A DNA stretch of 64,000 nucleotides from a candidate division SR1 bacterium Aalborg_AAW-1 (GCA_001007975.1 CP011268.1:62001-126000); one strand, 5' to 3'; numbered from the stretch's first letter, positions 1 through 11,129 are shown. The notes: generated from the sequence alone by a model not told the origin. A program made the numbers and translations.

Positions 1-2
1 AT

Positions 3-1088
3 GCAACAACATCAAATGAAAAATGAGCGAAATATAAAGCAATCAATGATAAGTTGGAATTTTTGAAATCACAAGGTAAATGGCTTGATGATGTAGCAGC
101 ACTACAAAAAATTCTTCAAGAGAAATATTATGAATGATTCAATATTATAGCTATCAACAATCTCAACGATATCACTGGAGAATTCAAATCAATTTATCCA
201 TTCTCTGAGAATGAAACAAAAACATTATGAAGTCCATTATCTCTTATGTACGAAAAGTGATTTTATATTGGTTGAACAAAAGGTGCTATTATCAAATGAA
301 TTAATCAAGACGTAAAATGAACACCCGTATCATACTCAATAACGAACGAAATGAAAAAATGTAATCTAGATTTATCAAAAACTTGACTCTACTGTTTTGA
401 TGATAAAAATGAACTCTACCGTATTACAGCATGATCAGTTACTCCATTTAGCTTAGGTCTAGACATATCACTTCCTACAGATATTCAAGATATAGGGACA
501 TTTGGTAGAAATAATATTTATCTTATGATTAATCCACAATCAAATGGTGGTTCTGATCTTATAAGAAGATATACGATACAAGCAGGTAATTTTGCATCTC
601 TTTGAACAGCTATTTGATACAAATATAATGGATCAGGATGAGCATTCACTACCATGACTATTGATGGTAATTTCATGAGTTGGTCCGCTAGTGACAAAAA
701 ACTTTATCAATTTCAAAGAGATCCTAACACTAACAATCTTAACAAACGTATCATAGAATTAAAATGATGAGATACAACATTTGTTACCTATTCTGATAAC
801 GTAAAAATCATCACATCAGCTAGTTCTCGTTATGTATACCTTTTTGATAAATGAAGTAATACGTTCACTGTATATAACTCAACTCCACTAAAAACAACTC
901 AAGGAAATGAAACAGTCTATAACTTACAATATGTCATGAGATATACCTTTGATAAATCAGTACCTATTATCGATGCTACTGTACCAGACAGTAGTGCTAG
1001 TCAACCAATTCTTTATGTAGTAACAGCAAATTGAGTCTTCGAAAGCAATCTATGAGAAGCAATAAAACTCTATGAAAATAAACAATAA
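3..1088 (+). CDS. Hypothetical secreted/envelope protein, 5' end outside window
   Basis: The reading frame is open from the window edge to TAA at 1086-1088 if TGA is read as Gly; more than a dozen TGA codons occur in it, e.g. in 'Y-E-K-G-F-Y-I-G-G'. About 361 residues are visible. The sequence is rich in Asn, Ser, Thr and Tyr with repeated short strands such as 'RYVYLFDKG' and 'LYVVTANGVFES', which look like a beta-propeller or other beta-repeat domain; that is inference only. I do not recognise the family. The next gene, alaS, starts 31 nt downstream on the same strand. Confidence 0.7.
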
Positions 1089-1119
1089 TAATCTTTATAT
1101 GTAAAGTAAATCATATCGT

Positions 1120-2712
1120 ATGCATTCTTCACAAGAAATTTGGAATCTTTGGAATACCTTTTGGATAGAAAAAAATCATATTTTTCTACCTCCTGCTTCT
1201 CTTATAGCCGACAAATCAAGTACTGCACTTTTTAATGTTGCTGGGATGCAACCATTGATTCCTTATCTCTCGGGACAAGAACACCCTTTAGGAACAAAAC
1301 TCTATAATATACAACCCTGTATTAGAACAAATGATCTTGAAGATGTAGGAGATGATTCTCATCATACTATGTTTTTTATGATGGGGAATTGGTCTCTGGG
1401 TGATTATTTCAAAAAGGATGCTGTAGCACGAAGTCGAGAATTTCTTACACAATATCTAAAACTTGATCCTCGTAAACTTGCTGTAACTGTCTATGAAGGA
1501 GATACTGAAGTCCCCGCAGATGATGAAACTGCAAATCTGTGGAAATCACAAGGAGTACCAAATCATAAAATATCGTACCTGACTGCTGATGATAATTGGC
1601 GATCTCCTGGTCCTGTATGACCTTGTGGTCCATGTACAGAAATATACTACTGGATATGAGAATCTGAATTTCCAACCCAAGAAGATAATGTAAAAAAAGA
1701 TGATAGTCAGCGATTAGAAATCTGGAATAATGTCTTTATGGAATACTATAGAGATGAAAAATGAACTCTTACAAAGCTTGCAAAACAAAACGTTGATACA
1801 GGAATGGGGTTTGAAAGAATCTGTAAAGTACTTCAAACAACACAAAGCCCATATGAAACAGATCTCTTCTCTTGAATCATTCGTGTTTTAGAAGATGCTA
1901 CTAAAAAATCATATGCTTATCATAAACAAGCCATAAGAATAGTTTCAGATCATATGAGATCATCAAGCTTTCTTATTGCAGAAGGACTAATCCCATCGAA
2001 TGAAGGAAGATGATATGTTCTGAGAAGAATTATTAGAAGAACGTATTTCCAACTTTATGAACTTTCAGAATGAACACTATCTTTTGAAGCAATGATGCAT
2101 ATCATACAACAGATAATAGATACGATTATTACCCAATATAGTAATCGATCACCATTCTTACAAAACAAAAATAGTCTTATGAGAGAAGTTATTGAGAAAG
2201 AACTCAAGCAGTTTGCAAAAACACTCACTCAATGACAAAAGATTCTTGAAAAATATATCTTAGAACTTTGAACAGAAAAAGTTCTTTCTGGAGAAAAGAT
2301 ATTTATGCTCTATGATACGTTTGGTTTTCCTGTTGAACTGACAGAAGAGATAGCTAACAAACATAATGTAAAACTTAACAAAAAATGATTCAATAAAACA
2401 ATGGAACAAGCAAAAGAAAAATCGAGAGCAAATACAACAAAAATCAACACCAAAGATATCGATCGATCAGTACATACAACCTGAATTAAACCTACACTCT
2501 TTGTGTGATATACTGACTTCGAGTCAGAAAGTACTTGTTTAAAAACTCTAGAATTTGAAGGATATAAGGTATTAATCTTTGATAAAAGTCCATTGTATGC
2601 AACCATGGGAGGACAATTACACGATATTGGTACGATAGAAGATAATGGAATGATATATACCGTCTTCGATGTTCAACAGTACAATGGTGTATTTCTTCAT
2701 TTTGTCAGGTAA
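1120..2712 (+). CDS. alaS: Alanyl-tRNA synthetase lacking the editing centre and C-Ala domain
   Basis: Charges tRNA-Ala. The 530 residues hold the class II catalytic core and tRNA-recognition domain: '[13 protein letters not shown]' (about 70-82), '[11 protein letters not shown]', '[11 protein letters not shown]' (about 168-178, first Gly is TGA) and 'DTGMGFERI' (about 227). CGA at 1435-1437 and 1600-1602 falls on the Trp of the usual 'SWEFLT' and 'NWW' motifs. The protein ends soon after 'ATMGGQ' (about 494), before the HxxxH/CxxxH editing site; bacterial AlaRS is normally about 870 residues. A strong terminator 20 nt downstream argues that the end is genuine and not a frameshift. Editing may be absent or done by a separate protein elsewhere. 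Confidence 0.93.
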
Positions 2713-2732
2713 ATTATTCACTAAAATATTGT

Positions 2733-2761
2733 ATTCTATCATCGCTTTGATAGAATTTTTT
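2733..2761 (+). terminator. Intrinsic terminator of alaS
   Basis: A perfect 9-bp stem (ATTCTATCA / TGATAGAAT) with a 6-nt loop is followed by five T. It lies 20 nt after the alaS stop. Confidence 0.85.
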
Positions 2762-2823
2762 CACATAACAAAAATTATGTCGTTTATCTTATGTAAACAA
2801 CTTTTATTTTATATTCACACACT

Positions 2824-4314
2824 ATGTTTAAAAAAATTCTTTTAACTGGAATTGCTTTCATTGCAGGAGTAAACCTCGCATTCGCTGCAAATCCACTCGC
2901 TGATACAGAACGAAATCTTGTATCATATAACAACAAACAAGCATCAGGAACTCTATCATTTGATCAATCTAAAATGTATAGTAAGTTCTGTAATAATGTA
3001 TCACAATCATATACCTATACAAATAACACAATCACTTCAGATGGAATAGCTCTAAGTACCATGATGTACTGTGAAGGATTACCTATGACATTAGAGTATA
3101 ATTTTGATATTAGCACTGGCTGAACACAAACCCTCCTATCGGGAGATCAACTTACCATTACTACTACAGATAAGAATACGTTTATTTTCACAAAACAAAA
3201 CACTTCTGACCCAGTGATGTGTACCATGGAGTACGCTCCAGTGTGTGGAGAGGTTGAAGTACAATGTATTCAAGCACCATGTCCTCCTATCAAACAAACA
3301 TTTGGAAACTCATGTATGGCAGGAGCAGCAGGAGCAAAAAATATCACACAAGGAGAATGTTCGTCACTACCTGTAGTAGGGTGAGATACTGATGAACATG
3401 GATGTAAGGGATCAGCTGGTTATACACGGAACACAGGAGCTCAAGAATGTGTAAGATCTTGGGAATATGAAACAGTATTACGAGCATATAACAATGGTAT
3501 AACCAAATACAATACGATGACATCATTTATGCCAAATAACTATCTTACGAGAGAACAGGCTGCAAAAATGCTTATGGCAACTATTGATGCATCTGGAGTA
3601 GAAGAATGGATGGTAAAACAAGCAGCAGGAAGTTGTGAATGGACTGATAAAGCATCTATTGATTCAACACTTTATGACCAAGTATTCCGTTCATGTACAA
3701 AATGATTGTTTAAAGGATCAAACGAAGGTTTCTTCTTACCTCATCAAGCTATTACAAGAGAACATATTGCATTCGTTATGAAAAGATTGGAAACATTTAT
3801 ACCAAAAATAGCTAATCATCCTTATCTTACTGAATCAAACAATACTACTCCTTATACGAGATTAGAGTTTGCACAATTCTTACAACAACTATCACCAGTA
3901 CTAGAAAAAGCTGCAGAACAAGATTTTACACAACAAACGAAAGATCTTGAAGCTGCTAAACAACTCTGGAAAAGTAAAAACATAACAAGCTATAAGATGA
4001 TTCAACAGAGATCTTGCTTCTGTATGGGGGATTATATTCGTCCCATGATCTACGATGTCTCTAAGGAAATAGCACAAAGAGGCACTGCAAGATACAATGA
4101 TAATAACAAAGAACAACTTTCTCCAACTATGGATGTAGAACTTAACAGTGTGACTGATGCATTCAATATCATTGAAAATGCTATCAAAGAAAATGTAGAT
4201 AATCTCACAGTAGAATATGATAAAATCTATGGTTATCCTACCAAAATATCTATCGATACGAATTTTATGATAGCTGATGAAGAACAATACTTCAGCTTCA
4301 CTCTAGTAAAATAA
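2824..4314 (+). CDS. Secreted SLH-domain protein with Kazal-like and DUF6174-like domains
   Basis: 496 residues. The signal peptide is about 1-21 (Lys, hydrophobic stretch, 'AFA'). A Cys-rich segment at about 130-180 has the Kazal-like pattern 'APVCG...TFGNSC...GEC'. S-layer homology repeats follow (about 215-400; 'NYLTREQAAKML' and 'QAITREHIAFVM'). The C-terminus has the DUF6174-type pattern 'QRSCFC...YDKIYGYPTKISID'. TGA codons 100 and 294 are read as Gly. SLH domains bind the cell wall, so this is probably a cell-surface protein. It is monocistronic, between two terminators. Domain calls are by motif recall; the Kazal call is the least certain. Confidence 0.88.
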
Positions 4315-4331
4315 AGTTCTTTATATAAAAG

Positions 4332-4354
4332 AAATCCGCAAAGCGGATTTTTTT
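4332..4354. terminator. Bidirectional terminator between the SLH gene and mqo
   Basis: An 8-bp GC-containing stem (AAATCCGC / GCGGATTT) with a 3-nt loop has T-rich flanks on both strands. It serves the plus-strand SLH gene and the convergent minus-strand mqo, whose stop codon lies within it. Confidence 0.85.
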
Positions 4355-5825
4355 AATAATGTATTTTTAATATCTTCCCTGTCCAATCTCTCATGTTTTT
4401 CAAAAGAGTAGTATCTTGATAAAGTGCTTTACCATACGATGGTATAAGTTCTGGAAGCTTACCAATGAATTGTGGAAAACACTGTTCTATAATATTAATC
4501 ATGACTGATACTGCCGTACTAGCTCATGGAGAAGCTCAGAGAAGAGTAGATAAAGATTTATCTTCTGACACAACTACTTCTGTACCAAACTGTAGTATAC
4601 CTCATTGTTTGGGATCATTTTTTATCACTTGAACACGATATCCTGCTTCTATAAGTTCCCAATCCTTAGGCTCAGCACTTGGCATATATTCTTGTAGTGC
4701 TTTGAAACGTGTAGATGAACTCTGAACCACTTGCTCTATGAGATATTTTGTCAGACCAAGATTTCTTGCTCCTGCTTGCAACATCGTCCAGATATTATAG
4801 AGACGAAGAGAACCAAATAAATCGAAGAATGAACCTTTCTTCAGATACTTAGTGGTAAACCCTGCGTAGGGTCAGAAGAGGAGTGCTTTCTTCCCATCAA
4901 TCATACGAGTATCCAAATGAGGAACTGACATAGGGGGAGCTCATAGTGCTGCTTTACCGTAGACTTTCGCTTCGTGTTGTGCAACAATATCAGGATTCGT
5001 ACAGATGAGCCACTGACCGCTTACAGGAAATCAGCCAAATTGTTTTCTCTCTTCAATTCATGATCTCTGAAGAAGCGGCAGCGCACCACCACCAGCTCAT
5101 AAGAAGATAAGTTTTGTAGTAAGTGTTTTATGATCGTTACTTCCATGAGTCGACCCTACTTCAACTGACCAACTCTTATCATCTAACTGGGTCAGATCTT
5201 TTACCTCTTTTCATAGCAAAAGAGTAACATTCTGACGTTGTACTAAGTTATCAATCATAAGTTTCGTAAGGGCTCCGAAATTCACATCAGTACCAATTTC
5301 CATACGAGTTGCAGCTATTCTTTCACTCATATCACGTCATTTCATAACCAAAGGCATCCACTTAATAATCTCTTCATGGTCTTCACTATACTGCATATCT
5401 GAAAAGAGAGGAGAGTGTATCATAGCTTGGTAACGTTTTTTGAGATATTGGACATTTTCTTCTCAGAAGACCAGACTAGAATGAGGAATCTGAGATATAA
5501 AGCAAGAAGGATCTGCAATACTATTCTTCTCGACCAAACTCGACCAAAACTGTTTTGAAATCTCAAATTGTTCTGCAATACTGATTGCTTTTGCAATACT
5601 GATATTTCCATCTTTATCTTGTGGAGTATAGTTCAGTTCACAGAATGCTGAATGTCCCGTTCCTGCATTATTCATCGCAGCGCTACTTTCTTGTGCCATC
5701 TCATCCAAACGCTCGATAATAGCAATCTTATACTCAGGATTCAGTTCAGAGAGGAGAGTAGCCAGAGTAGCACTCATAATTCCAGCTCCTACGAGGATAA
5801 TATTATACTGTTCTTGTGATTTCAA
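4353..5825 (-). CDS. mqo: Malate:quinone oxidoreductase
   Basis: FAD-dependent peripheral membrane enzyme oxidising malate to oxaloacetate and reducing a quinone. 490 residues, the usual family length. N-terminal FAD-binding 'ILVGAGIMSATLA' (about 10-22), the family-typical 'SSAAMNNAGTGHSAFCELNYTP' region (about 47-67), 'GAGGGALPLLQRSGI' in the middle and 'GASPGASTAVSVM' near the C-terminus. Many glycines are TGA (tca on the plus strand), so the gene is adapted to the local code. It is convergent with the SLH gene. Mqo needs a quinone pool, and no quinone or respiratory genes are visible in this window. Confidence 0.92.
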
Positions 5826-5977
5826 AATATATTGTAGAGTAGAATATAAACTAGGTTGTAAAAGTAGTGTAATTGTATAAGTAAAAATTGCAAGCAGAAA
5901 ATATACTTTTATCCTTGCAACTCCTCCATAAAATCATCATACTAAAAAAGGTATTTTATCATTATCTCATCACTACC

Positions 5978-6412
5978 ATGCAACTTATTACCAACCTTAA
6001 CTTCAATGGAAACTGTGAAGAAGCATTCAAATTTTACGCTACTGCTTTACAAGGAGAACTCTCAGAATTCAGTCGTTATAGTCAGATGCCTGCTGACCCA
6101 GCAATGCCACTTCCTGCAAATATTGCGAACCAAATCATGCATGTCAGTATTTCTAAAAATGGCACTATGATACTCATGGGAGCTGATATGATGCCTGGAT
6201 TTTCTCCAGAATATGTGATAGGCACCAATATGGAAGTGTGTATTATGACAGACAATAAATCTGAAGCTGACAGACTATTTAACGCTCTGGGTGATGGTGG
6301 AAGTATCGCGATGCCTATGGAAGATCAATTCTGGGGTGATTATTTCGGTTCAGTAAAAGATAAATACAATGTAAGTTGGATGATTCTTTGTTCAGGAAAA
6401 CAACAATCATAG
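5978..6412 (+). CDS. VOC-family (PhnB/glyoxalase-like) protein
   Basis: 144 residues. The start was chosen at 5978 because 'M-Q-L-I-T-N-L-N-F-N-G-N-C-E-E-A' matches the normal start of PhnB-like proteins; the upstream extension is Ile/Leu-rich noncoding-like sequence. It carries the family pattern 'FNGNCEEAFKFY' and 'WGDYFGSVKDKYNVSWM'. The fold is a betaalphabetabetabeta metal-binding or resistance-protein fold; substrate unknown. It contains no TGA codon, and all glycines are GGN. A paralogue lies at 9777. Confidence 0.85.
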   Translation: MQLITNLNFNGNCEEAFKFYATALQGELSEFSRYSQMPADPAMPLPANIANQIMHVSISKNGTMILMGADMMPGFSPEYVIGTNMEVCIMTDNKSEADRLFNALGDGGSIAMPMEDQFWGDYFGSVKDKYNVSWMILCSGKQQS

Positions 6413-6694
6413 ATGACTACACTCAGAATCTGCCCAAAGTGACACGAGTATTATAAATCCAGTAACTGTACAACATGTCCTGTATGTGCGAAGAAGAACA
6501 AACCTAAGGAATGATTACTTTCACATTTTTAGTCTCCTGTGAGAAATGCACTAACACATGCATGAATTCAAACCATCGAACAGCTTGCAGAATATACAGA
6601 ACAAGAAATTCTCAGTCTTCATGGGATCGGTAAGACTGCCTTGACACTCTTTCATGAGCTTCTCGCAGAACACGGACTTCAATTCAAATCATAA
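6413..6694 (+). pseudogene. RNA polymerase alpha C-terminal-like small protein, interrupted by TAG
   Basis: The ATG directly follows the preceding stop. Codons 1-39 give 'TLRICPKGHEYYKSSNCTTCPVC' features (a Cys-rich zinc-ribbon-like N-terminus). An in-frame TAG (6530-6532, codon 40) falls exactly where relatives have a small residue before 'APARRAL'; reading on gives 'SPVRNALTHAGI...LSLHGIGKTAL', the helix-hairpin-helix of the alpha-CTD fold. Both halves are in the same frame, so this is a single nonsense codon. TAG ends neighbouring genes, so it is not generally recoded. Either a pseudogene or a read/assembly error. Confidence 0.7.
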
Positions 6695-6716
6695 TTTACT
6701 CTCTATCACCCTCACT

Positions 6717-6992
6717 ATGTCAGAAACAACTCTTTTGTGATGAACAATTCATGAACTTACTCCCGCTATTACAAAAACTATAAAAGATGCAAGTATAGAA
6801 CAACAACGAAATAATCTGACTGAACTTGCACGTAATGAGTGGATCTGTTGGATGACGATACCGAAGAAAGAAGAGACGAGAGAAAAGCATCTCATACGTT
6901 TTGTCGAAGAAATTCATGAAGGTAAAAAAAGACCTTGTTGTCGACCAGGTTGTCCTCATCACAGAGAAAGCGCGAAGAAGTGGTTTAAGTAG
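6717..6992 (+). CDS. YdeI/OmpD-associated-like small protein
   Basis: 91 residues. It matches the C-terminal domain of the YdeI/OmdA ('bacteriocin-protection') family: 'ELARNEWICW' and then 'K-R-P-C-C-[CGA]-P-G-C-P-H-H-R'. The CGA at 6942-6944 occupies the invariant Trp of 'RPCCWPGC', one of the cleanest indications that CGA = Trp. Two consecutive TGA codons (8-9) encode Gly-Gly. Molecular function is unknown. It ends with TAG. Confidence 0.8.
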
Positions 6993-7013
6993 CATTTTAA
7001 TTTTTTACAAATA

Positions 7014-7376
7014 ATGATTGATCTACAAGTATATAATGCTATCAAACAATCATGGTCCAAAAAAACTTGTTATCCATGAGCAAAAGATAAATGGTCTAGA
7101 ACTAATGCAGCATTATGACAATGTGCTATAACTGCATTACTTTTACATGAATTTTATTGAGGAGAAATATTATATAACAAACAACACAATCATTATTGGA
7201 ATAGAATCAATTGAAAAGAAATTGATATAACAAGATCACAATTTACTGATTGAACAATTATATGCATAGACGAAACTAGAAATACAGACTCTTTATTCAG
7301 CTCACCTTGATCAATAACAGCAAATACAAAAGAAAGATATGATATATTCAAGAAAGAAGTCATGAAATTACTATAA
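7014..7376 (+). CDS. YunG-like protein
   Basis: 120 residues. The pattern 'GQCAITALLLHEFYGGEILYN' followed by 'HYWNRINGKEIDITRSQF' is typical of YunG-like proteins, with a Cys and a His that resemble a papain/transglutaminase-type arrangement; catalytic activity is inferred, not shown. At least six glycines are TGA. Independent gene; the flanking gaps contain TATA-like boxes but no Shine-Dalgarno motif. Confidence 0.75.
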
Positions 7377-7410
7377 ACACGACATTTATTATACTATAGT
7401 CATCATAATC

Positions 7411-7812
7411 ATGAATCTCCCTCTCGATATACAAGCCTACAATGATAAGCAAAGTGCTGAAGAGAGAAATATCTGTGAAACACTCAGTCAGACTATTAAC
7501 ATTTTCCCTTGATGGACAGAAGCGAAACTGTGGCATGGACATCCGGTCTGGTTTATCGAAGGAAATCCCATTGTAGGATATGATAAATTAAAAAGTTGTG
7601 TAAGACTCCTTTTTCGAAGCGGGCAATCATTTGATGAAGATATACTAACAGCAGAAGGATCATTCCAAGCTGCAGATATTCGCTACACTCAGAGTGATCA
7701 CATTGATATAAAATCTCTTGCAAGACTCTTGCAGAAAGCTACACTCATCCAACGAGATTACAAGAATATCGTCAAACGTAAAGGAAAACTAGAAAAACTC
7801 ACCAATTTTTAA
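7411..7812 (+). CDS. DUF1801-like protein
   Basis: 133 residues; 'FPGWTEAKLWHGHPVWFIEGNPIVGYDKLKSCVRLLFRSGQ' resembles the DUF1801/YdhG fold (frataxin-like alpha/beta sandwich); I place it there by pattern only. One TGA codon (Gly, 35). Two other DUF1801-type genes follow at 16230 and 18639. Confidence 0.7.
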
Positions 7813-7829
7813 TTATTATATTCTCTATC

Positions 7830-8228
7830 ATGTCTCTCAAAACTACAAAAATTATCTACCGAGTAGCTACGATTGCTCTTGCAGTTTTTATTTTACCAGG
7901 ATTATTCTTCATGAATAGCGAAATGGCTATCGAAGGTATGAAACATGTAGGACTTACTGACGCAATATGGTTACAGCAATTACTTGGATATGCTTCTCCT
8001 CTTGCTATTCTAGCAATTATTCTTGGAAGTTTCTTTCCTAAGGTGATTAAAAATCATATCAAAGAATGGGCTTATGCAGGTCTTGCATTTATTTATATTG
8101 GAGCATTTTGGGCCCACCTTCAACTTGGTGATACACCAGCAGAAATAGCGATGCCTATCGTAACATTTATTATCTTGATGGTATCACACTGTATGTGGCA
8201 TAAGATAAGTAATGTAAAAACAGCATAA
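7830..8228 (+). CDS. DoxX-like membrane protein
   Basis: 132 residues with four hydrophobic segments (about 10-28, 50-66, 80-98, 108-122). The N-terminal 'IYRVATIALAVFILPGLFFMNSEMAIEGMKHVGL' is characteristic of the DoxX_2 group. Role unknown; relatives are often near oxidoreductases. No TGA codon. The start lies 8 nt after a TATATT box, with no ribosome-binding site. Confidence 0.78.
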   Translation: MSLKTTKIIYRVATIALAVFILPGLFFMNSEMAIEGMKHVGLTDAIWLQQLLGYASPLAILAIILGSFFPKVIKNHIKEWAYAGLAFIYIGAFWAHLQLGDTPAEIAMPIVTFIILMVSHCMWHKISNVKTA

Positions 8229-8267
8229 TCATAGTTCCTCTCCATAATCATCAATTCTTTATACGAT

Positions 8268-8304
8268 TGAGTTCATTGTCATCATACACAATGAATTCAT
8301 TTTT
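8268..8304 (+). terminator. Intrinsic terminator before the MFS gene
   Basis: A 12-bp stem (TGAGTTCATTGT / ACAATGAATTCA, one G-T pair) with an 8-nt loop is followed by TTTTT. It separates the DoxX-like gene from the transporter that starts at 8320. Confidence 0.75.
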
Positions 8305-8319
8305 ATACCAACTCTTCTT

Positions 8320-9708
8320 ATGCAAACAAACAATAATCTCAAAATTTTCCATACCTTATTAGGAAACTCACTTGTTGCTTCAGTAACTAACTTTTTTATA
8401 TGGTTTGCTCTCGTCTTTTGGGTATTTCTCCAGACACATTCTCTCATCGCAAGTTCACTCATTGGAGGATTTTTTGCACTAGCAAATATGGTCACAGCAC
8501 TCCAATTCGGTCACATAGTCGACCATAACCGTAAGCATGCCGTAATAACCCGATCGAGTATTGGATCGATGCTTGCGTATAGTATAGGTGCTATCATCTA
8601 TTTTACTACTGACCCAAGTGTATTTACGAGTATTGGATCGTGGCAATTATGGTTATTAGTAGTAGTGTTAATGAGCGGAACTATCATCTGAAATCTTCGC
8701 AATATTGCACTTTCTACAAGCGTATCACTTCTCTTACCCGTAGAAGATCATGCAAAAGCAAATGGTAAAATCGGTACAGTAAATGGTGTCGGATTTACGC
8801 TTACCTCAGTAGCGAGTGGATTAGTGATAGGATTTCTTGGGATGGGATTGGCAATCGCTGGTGCGGCTGTAATCATGCTCTTAGTGATAGTACATCTCCT
8901 GACCTTTGATATACCAGAAGACAAACACGTAACTCACGACACTCACCCTGAGTCAGGAGAGCCTCTTTCCAAAAAACTCAACATCAGAGAGACGATTGCT
9001 ACGATTAATGAAGTTCCTGGATTATTTGCTCTCATTTTCTTTACCACCTTCAATAATTTCCTTGGAGGAGTGTTCATGGCACTTATGGATCCTTATGGAC
9101 TCTTACTTGTATCAGTACAAACATGGGGAATGATCTTTGCCGTAACGAGCCTTGCCTTCATCGGTGCTGGAATATATATTTCCAAAAAGTGACTCGGTAC
9201 AAACCCACTCAAGACCATGTTTTACGTAAATATTGCAATGTGGTTGACCTGTATCTATTTTGTAGCACAGCCATCGATTTGGTTACTGATTTCAGGTATG
9301 ATTATCTGGATGTTTGCAAGTCCCTTCGCAGAAGCATCAGAAGCTACGATCTTACAAAAAGTTGTACCCTACGAAAAACAAGGAAGAGTATTTGGGATCG
9401 CACAGAGTATCGAATCAGCAGCGATGCCAATTACCGCATTACTCATCGGTCCTATCGCAGAATTATTCTTCATACCTCTCATGAGTGAATGATGACGAGG
9501 AGCAAATCTCATCGGTTCTTGGTTTGGGACTGGGACTGGTCGTGGTATCGCTATCGTCTTTATGATGGCTGGTGTTATCTGACTTATCGTCACTCTCATC
9601 GCATATAGATCCAGATATTACAAACTCTTAGTCAACAGTTATATGAATTCAAACAATGAAACTTCTGACCCCAATCCAGGTCATCCTAGTGAAGTGGGTA
9701 TTAACTAG
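8320..9708 (+). CDS. Major facilitator superfamily transporter
   Basis: 462 residues with about 12 hydrophobic segments, split by a charged loop (about 205-225, 'PEDKHVTHDTHPES') between two six-helix halves. The loop between TM2 and TM3 has 'GHIVDHNRKHAVI', the MFS motif A region. Gly codons at 124, 289, 391 and 392, among others, are TGA. Substrate cannot be predicted; the overall look is that of drug-efflux-type MFS proteins. Ends with TAG. Confidence 0.85.
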
Positions 9709-9776
9709 AGGTTTGAGTTGCACAGTTACCTGATATATGTATATTCTAGATAGTTTTTATTGTAATATATCACCAC

Positions 9777-10211
9777 ATGACAATCATCAATCCTAGTATC
9801 AACTTTAATGGAAATTGTGAAGAAGCATTCAATTTTTATAGATCAGCATTTGGTGGAGAGTTTGGGAAAGTTGTTCGTTTCAAGGATATGCCAAGTGATC
9901 CAGAACATCCTATTCCAGACGCTGAAGTCAACAAACTTATGTATATTACGTTACCTATCGGTCCTAATGTTTTGATCGGTAATGATGTGCCAAGTTTTAT
10001 GGGTACGGTCAACGAAAACGAAAATAGAAGTAAAATATCCATACAAGCAGTAAGTAAAGAAGAGGCAGAGCATCTCTACAATCACTTATCAGATGGTGGA
10101 ATTGTTGAAGTACCTCTCGAAAAAAGTCCTTGGGGGTCCTATTTTGCGATGTTGAGAGATAAATATGGTATCGAATGGATGATTGATTTTGATTCCACAA
10201 ATGATAGATAA
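9777..10211 (+). CDS. VOC-family (PhnB-like) protein
   Basis: 144 residues, paralogous to the gene at 5978: 'INFNGNCEEAFNFY', 'FKDMPSDPEHPIPD', 'WGSYFAMLRDKYGIEWMIDF'. Predicted VOC fold; substrate unknown. No TGA codon. The ATG follows a TAATATAT box by 7-8 nt, again without a Shine-Dalgarno motif. Confidence 0.85.
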   Translation: MTIINPSINFNGNCEEAFNFYRSAFGGEFGKVVRFKDMPSDPEHPIPDAEVNKLMYITLPIGPNVLIGNDVPSFMGTVNENENRSKISIQAVSKEEAEHLYNHLSDGGIVEVPLEKSPWGSYFAMLRDKYGIEWMIDFDSTNDR

Positions 10212-10297
10212 TATTTATTTTTTAATTATCTATTATTCACATAATACTTCAGTTATGAGAGTATATAATATTTAATAATTTATATTAAAAAAAATTA

Positions 10298-10645
10298 ATG
10301 ACTTATAAAATATATAAGACACTACATTATGTAAATATATGATTATTAATAAGCTTAATATCAATTACTGTATATGATACGATATATCTGCATTTGTATA
10401 ACTCAGGAAGCCTAATAGCCGTACTATTTTGTTGTATAGTATTGTGTGTGATATTACGATATATGAAAGTTTTACAATCAATAGAAATCATATATCACAA
10501 CAATAAAGAAGAAATACACATTAAAAAATTAATGATATTATTTTCTATTCTCATGATTATGACAGCTTTCATATTTACGTTATGATTATATGGTATATAT
10601 ACAAGAATATTATATGACAATGGATGATATGCTATATTTTGATAA
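10298..10645 (+). CDS. Small membrane protein, unknown
   Basis: 115 residues if four TGA codons are read as Gly. Three hydrophobic segments (about 12-30, 37-52, 78-98) separated by a charged loop ('HNNKEEIHIKK'). Very AT-rich codon use. I do not recognise it. Confidence 0.6.
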
Positions 10646-10676
10646 CTATTTATAATTTTATTCTTATTATATAACG

Positions 10677-11129
10677 ATGACCAAACTCACCGTATCTACG
10701 AAAATTTATGCACCTCTTGCAACTGTACGAGAATACATGCGAAAACCTGAATATATCACTCAACGAGCATTTGCTGATGAAGCGACTCGACATTGTCCAT
10801 GGGCAAAAGGAGAAGAACCAAAAGTTGGTGAAACATTCACAACTCGTATGGAAGCTAAAGATGGAAGTTTCTGATTTGATATGACAGGACAATATACAAC
10901 AGTAAAACCACTAGAAAGTTTCTCTTATACTATGGGATCATATGAGAGAGATACTGACTTCGTCGATGCTGGACGTGTCGTCGATGTGACATTTGTAGAA
11001 GATGGATCATGTGGTTGTGTGACGGTGACCGAAACCTTCGATGCTGAGGATATCCATGATCATGCTATGCAGACAGCTGGACGACAAGCGATCTTAGATA
11101 ATTTTAAAAAAGCCTGTGAAACCAAATAA
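10677..11129 (+). CDS. SRPBCC/AHSA1-like protein
   Basis: 150 residues. The start 'KLTVSTKIYAPLATVREYM' and the end 'TETFDAEDIHDHAMQTAGRQAILDNFKK' are typical of activator-of-Hsp90-like SRPBCC proteins, which have a ligand-binding helix-grip fold. One TGA (Gly 66) in the middle. Ligand unknown. Confidence 0.8.

Noticed and set aside
2712-2823. alaS continuing past 2712 by frameshift
   Set aside because: The following 110 nt contain stops in all frames, a perfect terminator and the next gene's promoter; no editing-domain sequence is present.
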